From JAYRWN01 sp041917975 (lineage in GTDB: Bacteria; Bacteroidota; Bacteroidia; Chitinophagales; Saprospiraceae): DNA of 24,916 nucleotides. The stretch's first letter is position 1, and every line of letters begins with the position of its first letter. The notes beneath the pieces are model-generated. The model was not told the DNA's origin, made no database searches, and was given only the letters and a program-made list of their open reading frames with translations. A program made the position numbers and the translations under genes. This document shows, piece by piece, positions 7,844 to 14,826 of this stretch. The stretch is taken from positions 1 through 24,916 of the forward strand of contig JAYRWN010000432.1 of the NCBI GenBank assembly GCA_041917975.1, given 5' to 3'.

Positions 7844-8359
7844 TTAACGCTTGTCCTTTAATTGTTCATACAATATTTTTAAAGCTCGAGCCATATTATC
7901 TTCTACAGTCCGCTTGGAAACATTTAGATGAGTAGCAATTTCTTCGTAAGTCAAACCTTCAAATTTATTTAACTTGAATATTTCTTGCATTTTCGGCTTT
8001 AACTGCTGAATGGCCTGGTGCAGATGATGTCGAAGTAAGGCTGTTTCATCAGAAGTGTTTCGAAATTCTTCCTCTACAAGATCAACTTGTTGCAAGTATT
8101 CACCCTGTTTCACTTTTTGATTCTTCAATTTTCGGTGATAATCAATCACCAGAAATTTTACAGATTGAAACAAGTAACTCTTAACCGACGTGTTAATTTG
8201 AATCTCCTGCTTTTGTTCCCATATTTTTAGAAAAGTCTCCTGGACTATTTCCTGACTTAGTTCCCAATCTTTGATGAGAGAATTGGCAAAATTACAGAGA
8301 GGAGGATAATACTCCTCAAACAACTCTTTAAAGGCTCTTTTATCAGGTGGCCAGGTCAT
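7844..8359 (-). CDS. ECF-type RNA polymerase sigma-70 factor
   Basis: This 171-residue ECF sigma factor has region 2 at about residues 8-77 (FKELFEEYYPPLCNFANSLI, then QEIVQETFLKIWE, the core -10 recognition helix area) and region 4 at about 115-165 (LKPKMQEIFKLNKFEGLTYEE, HLNVSKRTVEDNMARALK, a helix-turn-helix for the -35 element). This is the Bacteroidota FecI-like group. It is followed after 39 bp by its FecR partner gene, so the two should form one unit. The 84-bp gap after anmK contains a TTTG but no convincing TAnnTTTG, so I cannot say whether the pair has its own promoter. The target regulon is not visible here. Confidence 0.93.
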   Translation of the reverse strand: MTWPPDKRAFKELFEEYYPPLCNFANSLIKDWELSQEIVQETFLKIWEQKQEIQINTSVKSYLFQSVKFLVIDYHRKLKNQKVKQGEYLQQVDLVEEEFRNTSDETALLRHHLHQAIQQLKPKMQEIFKLNKFEGLTYEEIATHLNVSKRTVEDNMARALKILYEQLKDKR

Positions 8360-8443
8360 CTTTCTCTCAATCCGAGTGCCAAGGTCGTAAATTTTCTGTC
8401 GAAATCTTATTTAACCTGATAAATAGCCAAAAAATGGTCCCAA

Positions 8444-9628
8444 TCATTTAGGTAAGCTGATTTTTCCAGTACAAACTGATGGATGAGGACTAAAATCAGT
8501 TTGTCCGCCGGCTACGGATTCATTTGCCAGGACAGCGAATAGAACGGCCTCTTTTGCCCCGGAGGGGATTCCCAACTTCTCAATTTTTTCAACCTCGCAG
8601 CCTGGGAGTCCCACGGCAATAAGTCGCATTAATTCCGGATTTTCTGCACCGCCTCCACTTGCATAATACTTAGCTGTTATCCAATCAGGGACTTCATTTT
8701 TAATACAATCCGTCAAACTAATGGCAGTGAAATAGGTTAAGGTAGCTATTTGATCAGCCGGAGGAGGTTTGGAGGGAAGATCAGCTAGACAAGCATCTAA
8801 ATAAGCCAGGTTAAAAACCTCTGGCCCGGTAGTTTTAGGCACCGGGGCTTGGAAGTATGGATGCTCAAGTAGTTTTATTAATAGGCTCTGGTCAAGGTGA
8901 CCAGAACGAGCAATAATACCGTGATCATCAAATGGACTATTGAAATAGCGGCGCATGGCCGCATCCAAGAGCGTATTCCCGGGGCCACTATCGGTAACCA
9001 AACTAGCTTGACCCGACCCTGCATGGGGTAACCAGGTAAAATTGGCAATACCCCCTAAATTTATCATCACACGATCTTCGTGAGGGTGCGTAAATAACAA
9101 TACATCACCATATAAAGCTAAAGGGGCGCCTTCACCTCCGGCGGCGATGTGTTTTTGTCTGAAGTCGGAGATGGTGATAATTCCAGTCATTACTGCCAGA
9201 TGGTCTCCATCTCCGATTTGTAACGTCGCATTTGGAAACTCAGGTCGAAGATGTTGGTGTTTAGGTGCATGATATACAGTTTGACCATGGCTGGCTATAA
9301 GATCTATACCGTCGGGAGGAATGGTCCAGGCCTCCAATGCGGTCAGAATCATCCTGCTGTGCACTCGGGCCACATGTGCGTTGAGCAGAGTAAGCAATTC
9401 AAAATCGACAGTTTTTTTAGCGAATACTTCCCTGATCATATCTCTAAAGTCGTCCTCATAAGGTACGGTAGTGAAGTGAGTTAGCGACAATTCGGTCTCC
9501 TTACCACTGCCGGAAATCCTACAAACAGCTAAATCCAATCCGTCTAAAGAAGTCCCGGACATCAAGCCAAGGATAGTTCGGGTGTTTTGTTGGCCTATTT
9601 CACAGAGTCTTTTAACGGTTGGATTCAT
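8444..9628 (-). CDS. anmK: Anhydro-N-acetylmuramic acid kinase AnmK
   Basis: AnmK phosphorylates and opens 1,6-anhydro-MurNAc released in peptidoglycan turnover, giving MurNAc-6-phosphate for recycling. The 394-residue protein shows the ASKHA-fold signature motifs in order: GLMSGTSLDGLDLA (21-34), IASHGQTVYH, LQIGDGDHLA, GGEGAPLALYGD, NLGGIANFTW, DSGPGNTLLDA and YASGGGAENPELM. Length fits the family (about 370-400). It starts at ATG 9628, 18 bp after the aldehyde dehydrogenase gene on the same strand, so the two are probably cotranscribed. No MurQ etherase or AmpG permease gene is present in the window. Confidence 0.95.
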   Translation of the reverse strand: MNPTVKRLCEIGQQNTRTILGLMSGTSLDGLDLAVCRISGSGKETELSLTHFTTVPYEDDFRDMIREVFAKKTVDFELLTLLNAHVARVHSRMILTALEAWTIPPDGIDLIASHGQTVYHAPKHQHLRPEFPNATLQIGDGDHLAVMTGIITISDFRQKHIAAGGEGAPLALYGDVLLFTHPHEDRVMINLGGIANFTWLPHAGSGQASLVTDSGPGNTLLDAAMRRYFNSPFDDHGIIARSGHLDQSLLIKLLEHPYFQAPVPKTTGPEVFNLAYLDACLADLPSKPPPADQIATLTYFTAISLTDCIKNEVPDWITAKYYASGGGAENPELMRLIAVGLPGCEVEKIEKLGIPSGAKEAVLFAVLANESVAGGQTDFSPHPSVCTGKISLPK

Positions 9629-9646
9629 TGCAATTTTTTCGTTTTT

Positions 9647-11047
9647 TTAAAACCACCGGATGATCAGGTCCAATAATTTCCTGCTAAAATTATTGAAAGG
9701 TGGTTTGACCAGGTCAACGGCACCGATGGGTAAGAATTCCTTCATAATGCTTCGGGCATTAGAGAAAGATTGGAAAGCGTAGAAGCCATGCGCTCGTCCC
9801 ATCCCGCTATGACCGACACCTCCGAAGGGTAAATTTGGTTCATAATAATAAAGGGTATTGGTATTAATACAAGTGGATCCTGCCCGGGTATTGGCCATGA
9901 TTTTGTGGATATTTCTTTTACTTTTGCTGTAGATATTCATGGTTAGGGGGCGCTCGAGTTGATTGATTATATTGATCGCTTCGTCCAGATGCCGATACGT
10001 AATGATGGGTAAAATAGGTCCAAAGATCTCATCCTGCATCAATGGACTGGCTAAGGGAACGCCAGAAATGATGGTGGGGGCGATAAATAATTCTTCCTCT
10101 AAACTTTGCCCGCCATAGCGAATGACTGCACCGTCTTCAATAGCAATGGCCAATTGGGTTTTTAAGCGGTGAAACAGATCGGGATGAGCACATCGTGCGA
10201 GAAAAGGAGAGCTTAAAGGTTGATCGGTATAACGTTTTTTAAGGTCGGTAATAAGATGTGTCACAATCTCATCTTCCTGAGAAGCATGTACAAGTAAATA
10301 ATCCGTGGAAATGCACATTTGACCTCCATTGATGTATTTCGACCAATTTATCCGTGGAGCTATCTTTTTTAAATTTACGCTTTCATCTAAAATGGTAGGT
10401 GATTTTCCTCCTAATTCAAGGGTTACAGGTACCAGATTAGTGGCAGCGTGCTCATAAACTATTTTTCCAATACGCGGGCTACCAGTAAAAAAGATGTGAT
10501 CGAAAGGCAGTTGCAATAAAGCCTGCGATACTTCAGGACCTCCGTTACATACTAATACCTCATCAGGAGAGAAACATTTTTGGACGATTTCTTCGATGAG
10601 GATAGCCGAATGTCGAGTGTGTTCCGAGGGCTTTAATACGGCGGTATTTCCGGCAGCCAGAATATTAACGAGTGGACCGAAAGTTAAATTGAAAGGGAAA
10701 TTAGAAGGCGAAATGTTTAAGATAACTCCCAGGGATTCATAAGTTATATAAGAGGTGGTTCCAAGAGCAACAAGTGAGGTCGAGACTGGATGAGGTCTCA
10801 TCCAACTTTTAAGATTTCTCAGGGCATGCCTGGTCTCACTGGTCACCGCATAAATTTCAGAAATATCTGTCTCTTCCGGTGATTTTCGAAAATCAGCGTA
10901 CATGGCTTCGTGAATCTTTGGCCGGTAGTCTATAAATGTTTTTAAAAAATGTTTTAATTTCTTCCGCCGTTCTTGAAAAGTCATAGATGCCGTGACTATT
11001 GACTTCTTTTTTAAAGAAACAAAAAGCGCTTGATAATCTTTATCCAT
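9647..11047 (-). CDS. Aldehyde dehydrogenase, ALDH3-like
   Basis: This is an NAD(P)-dependent aldehyde dehydrogenase of 466 residues, the short ALDH3/fatty-aldehyde type. The visible active site has the conserved Asn in NISPSNFPFNL (about 116), the cofactor loop FTGSPRIGK (187-195), the general-base Glu211 in LELGGKSP and the catalytic Cys245 in GGQMCIS. The C-terminal FSRKLLDLIIRWF is a hydrophobic/basic helix like the membrane-associating tails of ALDH3 members. The substrate is not determined by sequence; medium- or long-chain aldehydes are likely. It is upstream of anmK with an 18-bp gap and diverges from trmH, with an 89-bp shared upstream region. Confidence 0.92.
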   Translation of the reverse strand: MDKDYQALFVSLKKKSIVTASMTFQERRKKLKHFLKTFIDYRPKIHEAMYADFRKSPEETDISEIYAVTSETRHALRNLKSWMRPHPVSTSLVALGTTSYITYESLGVILNISPSNFPFNLTFGPLVNILAAGNTAVLKPSEHTRHSAILIEEIVQKCFSPDEVLVCNGGPEVSQALLQLPFDHIFFTGSPRIGKIVYEHAATNLVPVTLELGGKSPTILDESVNLKKIAPRINWSKYINGGQMCISTDYLLVHASQEDEIVTHLITDLKKRYTDQPLSSPFLARCAHPDLFHRLKTQLAIAIEDGAVIRYGGQSLEEELFIAPTIISGVPLASPLMQDEIFGPILPIITYRHLDEAINIINQLERPLTMNIYSKSKRNIHKIMANTRAGSTCINTNTLYYYEPNLPFGGVGHSGMGRAHGFYAFQSFSNARSIMKEFLPIGAVDLVKPPFNNFSRKLLDLIIRWF

Positions 11048-11066
11048 GTCAGTATTATAACAGTTG

Positions 11067-11098
11067 GAAAGTTAATCCTTATCCTGTCAGGTGACAAC
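11067..11098 (-). promoter_or_regulatory. Candidate Bacteroidota-type promoter for the aldehyde dehydrogenase/anmK unit
   Basis: Read on the minus strand, GTTG (11098-11095), 20 bp, then TAACTTTC (11074-11067) resembles the TTTG/TAnnTTTG housekeeping promoter with one mismatch in each box. Transcription would start near 11060 and give a leader of about 13 nt before ATG 11047. Confidence 0.3.
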
Positions 11099-11136
11099 TT
11101 TTCAAAGAAATTGATTATTATTGTATAGATGAATCT

Positions 11137-11790
11137 ATGCCAGAATTTTCACGATTAGAAAAAATAAGGCGACTTGCTGCATTTAGGCAAACCGATCTGA
11201 CAGTAGTTTTAGAAAATGTGCATGACCCGCATAATATCAGTGCCATTATTCGTACCTGTGATGCCGTGGGTATTCCTGAAGTTTACGTTTTGTATTCGGA
11301 TACAAGATTGCATGATGCGCGACTTTGGTTAGGTAAACATTCAACAGCCGGGACCAGAAAATGGGTCCAGGTGTCACTGTTTCGACAGATAGAAGACCTT
11401 CTTCCTCTATTAAAGGCACGATATGGTACATTATTGGCGGCAACCTTATCTCCTGTTGCGCAGAATGTTTATGACCTTGATTTTACTCTTCCATCCGCAT
11501 TGGTCTTAGGTAATGAACGCCAGGGTCTAACGCCTGAATTGATTTCTGCTTGTGATGTACAATTCCAAATTCCACTGCATGGCATGGCGGAATCTTTAAA
11601 TGTCTCCGTAGCTGCATCGGTTGTCCTCTACGAAGCTTTCCGGCAGCGCTCCATGGCCGGGCATTATGATGATCAAAAACCAGTGGATACCTGGCCTCTA
11701 ACAAAAAAACAATTATTGAACCATTACCTGGCTATCGGTATGAAGAAGCAGAAGCCACCCAGGAAATTCTATATTGATGCCAAGTCCTAA
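11137..11790 (+). CDS. trmH: tRNA (guanosine-2'-O-)-methyltransferase TrmH (SPOUT family)
   Basis: This SAM-dependent 2'-O-methyltransferase of the SpoU/TrmH class probably modifies G18 in the tRNA D-loop. It has the three SPOUT motifs: NISAIIRTCDAVG (33-45, with catalytic Arg39), LVLGNERQGL (122-131) and IPLHGMAESLNVSVAASVVLYEA (145-167) of the trefoil-knot SAM site. The N-terminal DLTVVLENVHDPHNISAIIRT closely follows E. coli TrmH, and there is no N-terminal RNA-binding domain of the RlmB type, which favours tRNA over 23S rRNA as target. The length of 217 residues fits. Its stop codon overlaps the stop of the convergent GIN-domain gene. Confidence 0.88.
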   Translation: MPEFSRLEKIRRLAAFRQTDLTVVLENVHDPHNISAIIRTCDAVGIPEVYVLYSDTRLHDARLWLGKHSTAGTRKWVQVSLFRQIEDLLPLLKARYGTLLAATLSPVAQNVYDLDFTLPSALVLGNERQGLTPELISACDVQFQIPLHGMAESLNVSVAASVVLYEAFRQRSMAGHYDDQKPVDTWPLTKKQLLNHYLAIGMKKQKPPRKFYIDAKS

Positions 11791-12524
11791 TTGGAATCGA
11801 TTACGCGCCCTGATCCACTGATGGCAACATCTTTTTCCGGTTGTCCCCGATAAAATATATCGCCACTACCGCTGATGCGAGCTTTAAGAAAATTTTTGAC
11901 CCATACTTCTGCATTCCCACTTCCGCTGACATTAACATCGGTGCGATTCGTCTCCAGATTAAAACCATAAAAATCGCCACTACCGCTGATGTTTAAAACG
12001 GACTGATCAGCTTTGCCCTCCAGGGTAAGTTTACCACTTCCGCTGATTACTGATTGTAGTTTGTCAACATCTAAAGCCACGTCGGCTTCTCCGCTGCCAC
12101 TGATGGTAAGGTCAAATTGATCTGAAGCTAAAGTATTTTCACTGTAGATCGTACCCGAACCACTGATAACCAAACTCTTGACATCAGGAATAGTTACCCA
12201 AATCTTTAATTCGCCTAAATCCCGGATACATCGTTCGGTTTTAATTTTCCAAACCCCTCGGCGAACGTCAGTTTCCAGGCGATTTAAAATATTTTCATAA
12301 CCCTCGACAGTTACACTTTGGGTAGGACCCTGGGTGACGGTAACATCTGCAGGGATAAGCAATTCGAGGCCATCAAAGGAGGATAATCTATACTCCTTCG
12401 TGACTACATTTCCTTCATGGCGCAAACATCCAAAAATATCCTGGTCATCATTAAAATCAATAAAACAACCACTAAATAGCATAACCATTGTGCTGAGTAC
12501 CGGCAGAATAATTTTCAATTTCAT
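11787..12524 (-). CDS. GIN-domain (DUF2807) lipoprotein, putative auto-transporter adhesin head
   Basis: The 245-residue protein has a lipoprotein-type signal (MKLKIILPVLSTMVMLFSGC, Cys20) and a DUF2807 GIN domain made of short beta-helix rungs. Seven ISGSG/VSGSG motifs recur about every 20 residues from mid-protein to the C-terminus, ending AISGSGRVIDSN. The family is common in Bacteroidota; it is described as an adhesin-like head domain but no defined activity is known. It is probably anchored in the outer or inner membrane facing the periplasm or surface. It stands alone, converging on trmH with overlapping stops, and diverges from the PLP decarboxylase gene. Confidence 0.9.
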   Translation of the reverse strand: MKLKIILPVLSTMVMLFSGCFIDFNDDQDIFGCLRHEGNVVTKEYRLSSFDGLELLIPADVTVTQGPTQSVTVEGYENILNRLETDVRRGVWKIKTERCIRDLGELKIWVTIPDVKSLVISGSGTIYSENTLASDQFDLTISGSGEADVALDVDKLQSVISGSGKLTLEGKADQSVLNISGSGDFYGFNLETNRTDVNVSGSGNAEVWVKNFLKARISGSGDIFYRGQPEKDVAISGSGRVIDSN

Positions 12525-12557
12525 AACAAAGAATTTAATTTTAAAACAGGTTTAGTA

Positions 12558-12578
12558 GCCCGCGTTTTGGTTGCGGGC
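12558..12578. repeat. GC-rich inverted repeat upstream of the GIN-domain gene
   Basis: GCCCGC, a 9-nt loop, then GCGGGC form a perfect 6-bp GC-only stem in an otherwise AT-rich 209-bp divergent region. No T run follows on either strand, so it is not a clear terminator. It lies 34 bp upstream of the GIN gene start and may be an mRNA leader hairpin or an operator. Apart from the promoter candidate at 12685-12716, I see nothing else in the 12525-12733 region. Confidence 0.4.
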
Positions 12579-12684
12579 AGTAATAATACTACGTTCCATT
12601 TCCAGGAAAGGTTACCGGTATGAATTAAAAAAATAACCCCTTCTGAAAATTTAACAAATCATCACAATTACTCTGGGAAACCTA

Positions 12685-12716
12685 TTTGGCGGAGTGGGCA
12701 GGTTGTGTCATCTTTG
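12685..12716 (+). promoter_or_regulatory. Candidate promoter for the PLP decarboxylase gene
   Basis: TTTG (12685-12688), exactly 20 bp, then CATCTTTG (12709-12716) matches the Bacteroidota TTTG/TAnnTTTG pattern with a single mismatch. It would start transcription near 12723, about 11 nt before ATG 12734. It also argues against the in-frame TTG at 12686 as a translation start, because that codon lies inside the -33 box. Confidence 0.42.
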
Positions 12717-12733
12717 CGAAAACCGAAAAAGTA

Positions 12734-14194
12734 ATGTCAATTCACACCGACCATGAATGTAACTTGGATCCGGATAACTGGCTTGATCTAAGGCGCCTTG
12801 GACACCAAATGGTGGATGATATGATGGACTATCTGCAGAATGTGAGCGATAGACCCGTGTGGACAAAAACCCCGGATGAAACCAAAATGTTAACCAAGGC
12901 TGGACTCCCACGCGAAGGTCGGCCGGCGGTCGATATATATCGTGATTTTCGACAGCATATTTTACCCTATACCAAAGGGAATATCCATCCAGCTTTTTTT
13001 TCCTGGGTGCAAGGCACCGGCACACCGCTTGGAGCTTTAGCCGACTTTCTGGCCTCAGTAATGAACCCGAACGTAGCCATTGGCGATCACGCGGCCATGT
13101 ACGTGGATGCCCAGGTCATTCAATGGTGTAAATCGTTATTTGATTTCCCCCCGCAAGCTAGTGGCATGTTGGTGAGTGGAGGTTCTCTCGCTAATATTAC
13201 TGCACTTACCGTTGCCAGAAATTCTTTTGATGAACGGATACGGGAGCAAGGCGTTTTTGCTTTGTCTGGACCTTTGGTGTTTTACGCTTCTACAGAAACC
13301 CATAGTTGTCAACAAAAAGCAGCAGAAGTTTTAGGGTTGGGCCGCAACGGTTTGCGACTTGTTCCGGTAGATGAAAATTTTCGCATGGATCTCAGAATAC
13401 TGGAAACCATGCTGGAAGAAGACCGGCGGGCAGGGAAGTTACCATTTTGTATTGTAGGTAATGCCGGAACGGTAAATACGGGAGCCATTGACCCTCTGGC
13501 AGACCTTTTGGCTATTGCCCGGAGAGAGAAACTATGGTTTCATGTAGATGGTGCTTTTGGCGCTTTAGCTTATCTGGTTGATGAATACCGTTCGGTATTA
13601 AAGGCTGTCTCGGAAGCGGATAGCCTGGCCTTTGATTTACACAAGTGGATGTATATGCCGTATGAAGTAGGCGTAGCGCTGATTCGTGACAAAAGACTTC
13701 ATCGCGCAGCTTTTGCTCTGCAACCGACCTACTTATTGAGTCATGAACGCGGCCTGGCGGCGGGTCCAGATCCCATCACCAATTATGGACTGGAATTATC
13801 CAGAGGCTTTAAAGCACTAAAAGTGTGGATGTCCCTGCAAGAGCATGGTCTGGATAAATATACCAGACTTATCGAACAAAATATTCATCAGGCTAGGTAT
13901 CTGGAAACACGGATCAGAAAGGAACCTGAGTTGGAACTTATGGCTGAAGTACCTTTGAACATCGTCTGTTTTAGATATAATCCCGGTCAGTTAAACAATC
14001 AGGCAATAGATCAATTCAATAAATCCATCCTTATGGATTTACATGAGTCGGGAATTGCCGCCCCATCTTATACACTTATCCGTGGTCATTATTGCATCAG
14101 GGTTTGTATCGTAAATCACCGTACGCAACGGAGGCACCTAGACCGGATGGTGGATAAAATTTTAGAATTAGGAAAAGGCATGTCTGAAAAATAA
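12734..14194 (+). CDS. PLP-dependent group II amino-acid decarboxylase (aromatic-L-amino-acid decarboxylase-like)
   Basis: This fold-type I PLP enzyme of the group II decarboxylase family has 486 residues. The cofactor-binding residues fall at nearly the same positions as in human aromatic amino-acid decarboxylase: His190 in ETHSC (ring stacking), Asp272 in HVDGAFG (pyridine nitrogen) and Lys304 in DLHKWMYMPYEVG (Schiff base). The N-terminal LRRLGHQMVDDMMDYLQ and the HPAFFSWVQGTGTPLGALAD substrate-pocket region are also typical. The likely reaction is decarboxylation of an aromatic or related amino acid; the substrate is not readable from sequence. I chose ATG 12734 over an upstream TTG. It is monocistronic and converges on the small secreted-protein gene. 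Confidence 0.9.
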   Translation: MSIHTDHECNLDPDNWLDLRRLGHQMVDDMMDYLQNVSDRPVWTKTPDETKMLTKAGLPREGRPAVDIYRDFRQHILPYTKGNIHPAFFSWVQGTGTPLGALADFLASVMNPNVAIGDHAAMYVDAQVIQWCKSLFDFPPQASGMLVSGGSLANITALTVARNSFDERIREQGVFALSGPLVFYASTETHSCQQKAAEVLGLGRNGLRLVPVDENFRMDLRILETMLEEDRRAGKLPFCIVGNAGTVNTGAIDPLADLLAIARREKLWFHVDGAFGALAYLVDEYRSVLKAVSEADSLAFDLHKWMYMPYEVGVALIRDKRLHRAAFALQPTYLLSHERGLAAGPDPITNYGLELSRGFKALKVWMSLQEHGLDKYTRLIEQNIHQARYLETRIRKEPELELMAEVPLNIVCFRYNPGQLNNQAIDQFNKSILMDLHESGIAAPSYTLIRGHYCIRVCIVNHRTQRRHLDRMVDKILELGKGMSEK

Positions 14195-14239
14195 ATTTAA
14201 GATTTTCTACTTGCCGACAGATTGGCATCAGATGCAAAA

Positions 14240-14270
14240 ATTCAGCCGACACCAGGAGCGACGGCTGAAT
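14240..14270 (-). terminator. Rho-independent terminator-like hairpin for the small secreted-protein gene
   Basis: ATTCAGCCG, a 13-nt loop, then CGGCTGAAT form a perfect 9-bp stem between two convergent genes. On the minus strand the stem is followed by a short T run (5 T counting the stem end), so it fits termination of the gene at 14316-14723. On the plus strand it is followed by AGAGATG, so it is less effective in that direction but could still protect the decarboxylase mRNA 3' end. Confidence 0.55.
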
Positions 14271-14315
14271 AGAGATGATTAAAAAGACTGGTAATCTTCG
14301 ATTAAGTAATTAAAT

Positions 14316-14723
14316 TTAGTGGCGTCCCCATAACTCTACTTCTGCACGGGCACCGGCAGTATTTTTAGTGTCGTACCAGAAAACGACTTTACGAATAATC
14401 CGGTCACCACCCCTAAGATCAATGACCCGGGTTTCCCCGCCGGCCGGAATTTCATTACGCAATTCAACCTCCTGGATGCCACCGGTAGCAAAATGAACAA
14501 CCAGGCGATGAAAGTTTACCGGAGCTTTTTTTATGAGTAGTTTGATTGCGGTGAAATTACCTTCCATACGAGTGACTAATATTTCATCATGATCCAGTCC
14601 ATATTTTACACGTCGCTCACCTAATTTTTCCCATATGGGGGCGGGAGAAATGGGATGAACTGGTACCCAACTTATCAGACCTGAGGTCAGTACCATCAAG
14701 GAAAAGAAGATTAAGTTTTTCAT
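14316..14723 (-). CDS. Small secreted beta-rich protein, DUF2541-like
   Basis: The 135-residue product has a signal peptide (MKNLIFFSLMVLTSGLISWV) and a compact beta domain: KLGERRVKYGLDHDEILV, FTAIKLLIKKAPVNFHRLVV, an IPAGGETRVIDLRGGDRII turn, and a closing AEVELWGRH. The order of these motifs, in particular the sugar-binding-like GGxTRVIDLxGGxRxIxxVxFWY stretch, matches small periplasmic proteins of the DUF2541 kind, whose function is unknown. It is monocistronic, with the terminator-like hairpin at 14240-14270 downstream. It diverges from the potassium channel gene with a 103-bp shared upstream region that shows no clear promoter in this direction. Confidence 0.75.
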   Translation of the reverse strand: MKNLIFFSLMVLTSGLISWVPVHPISPAPIWEKLGERRVKYGLDHDEILVTRMEGNFTAIKLLIKKAPVNFHRLVVHFATGGIQEVELRNEIPAGGETRVIDLRGGDRIIRKVVFWYDTKNTAGARAEVELWGRH

Positions 14724-14826
14724 TGAATTTTGGTTTTTTTATTATGTTAGAGCGACCTAAGTTGTCCGGGTTTAATACAGATATAAAAATAATAACTTTT
14801 TAAGACCTCTTTAACATATCCAGTAC

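Noticed and set aside
11787..12524. CRISPR-like repeat array from the recurring CCACT/CCGCTGAT segments
   Set aside because: The repeats are imperfect, in frame, and encode ISGSG rungs of a GIN domain; there are no unique spacers of fixed length and no cas genes.
12686..12733. N-terminal extension of the PLP decarboxylase from TTG 12686
   Set aside because: The extension shows no family similarity, the TTG sits inside a promoter-like TTTG box, and ATG 12734 places the cofactor residues at the usual positions.
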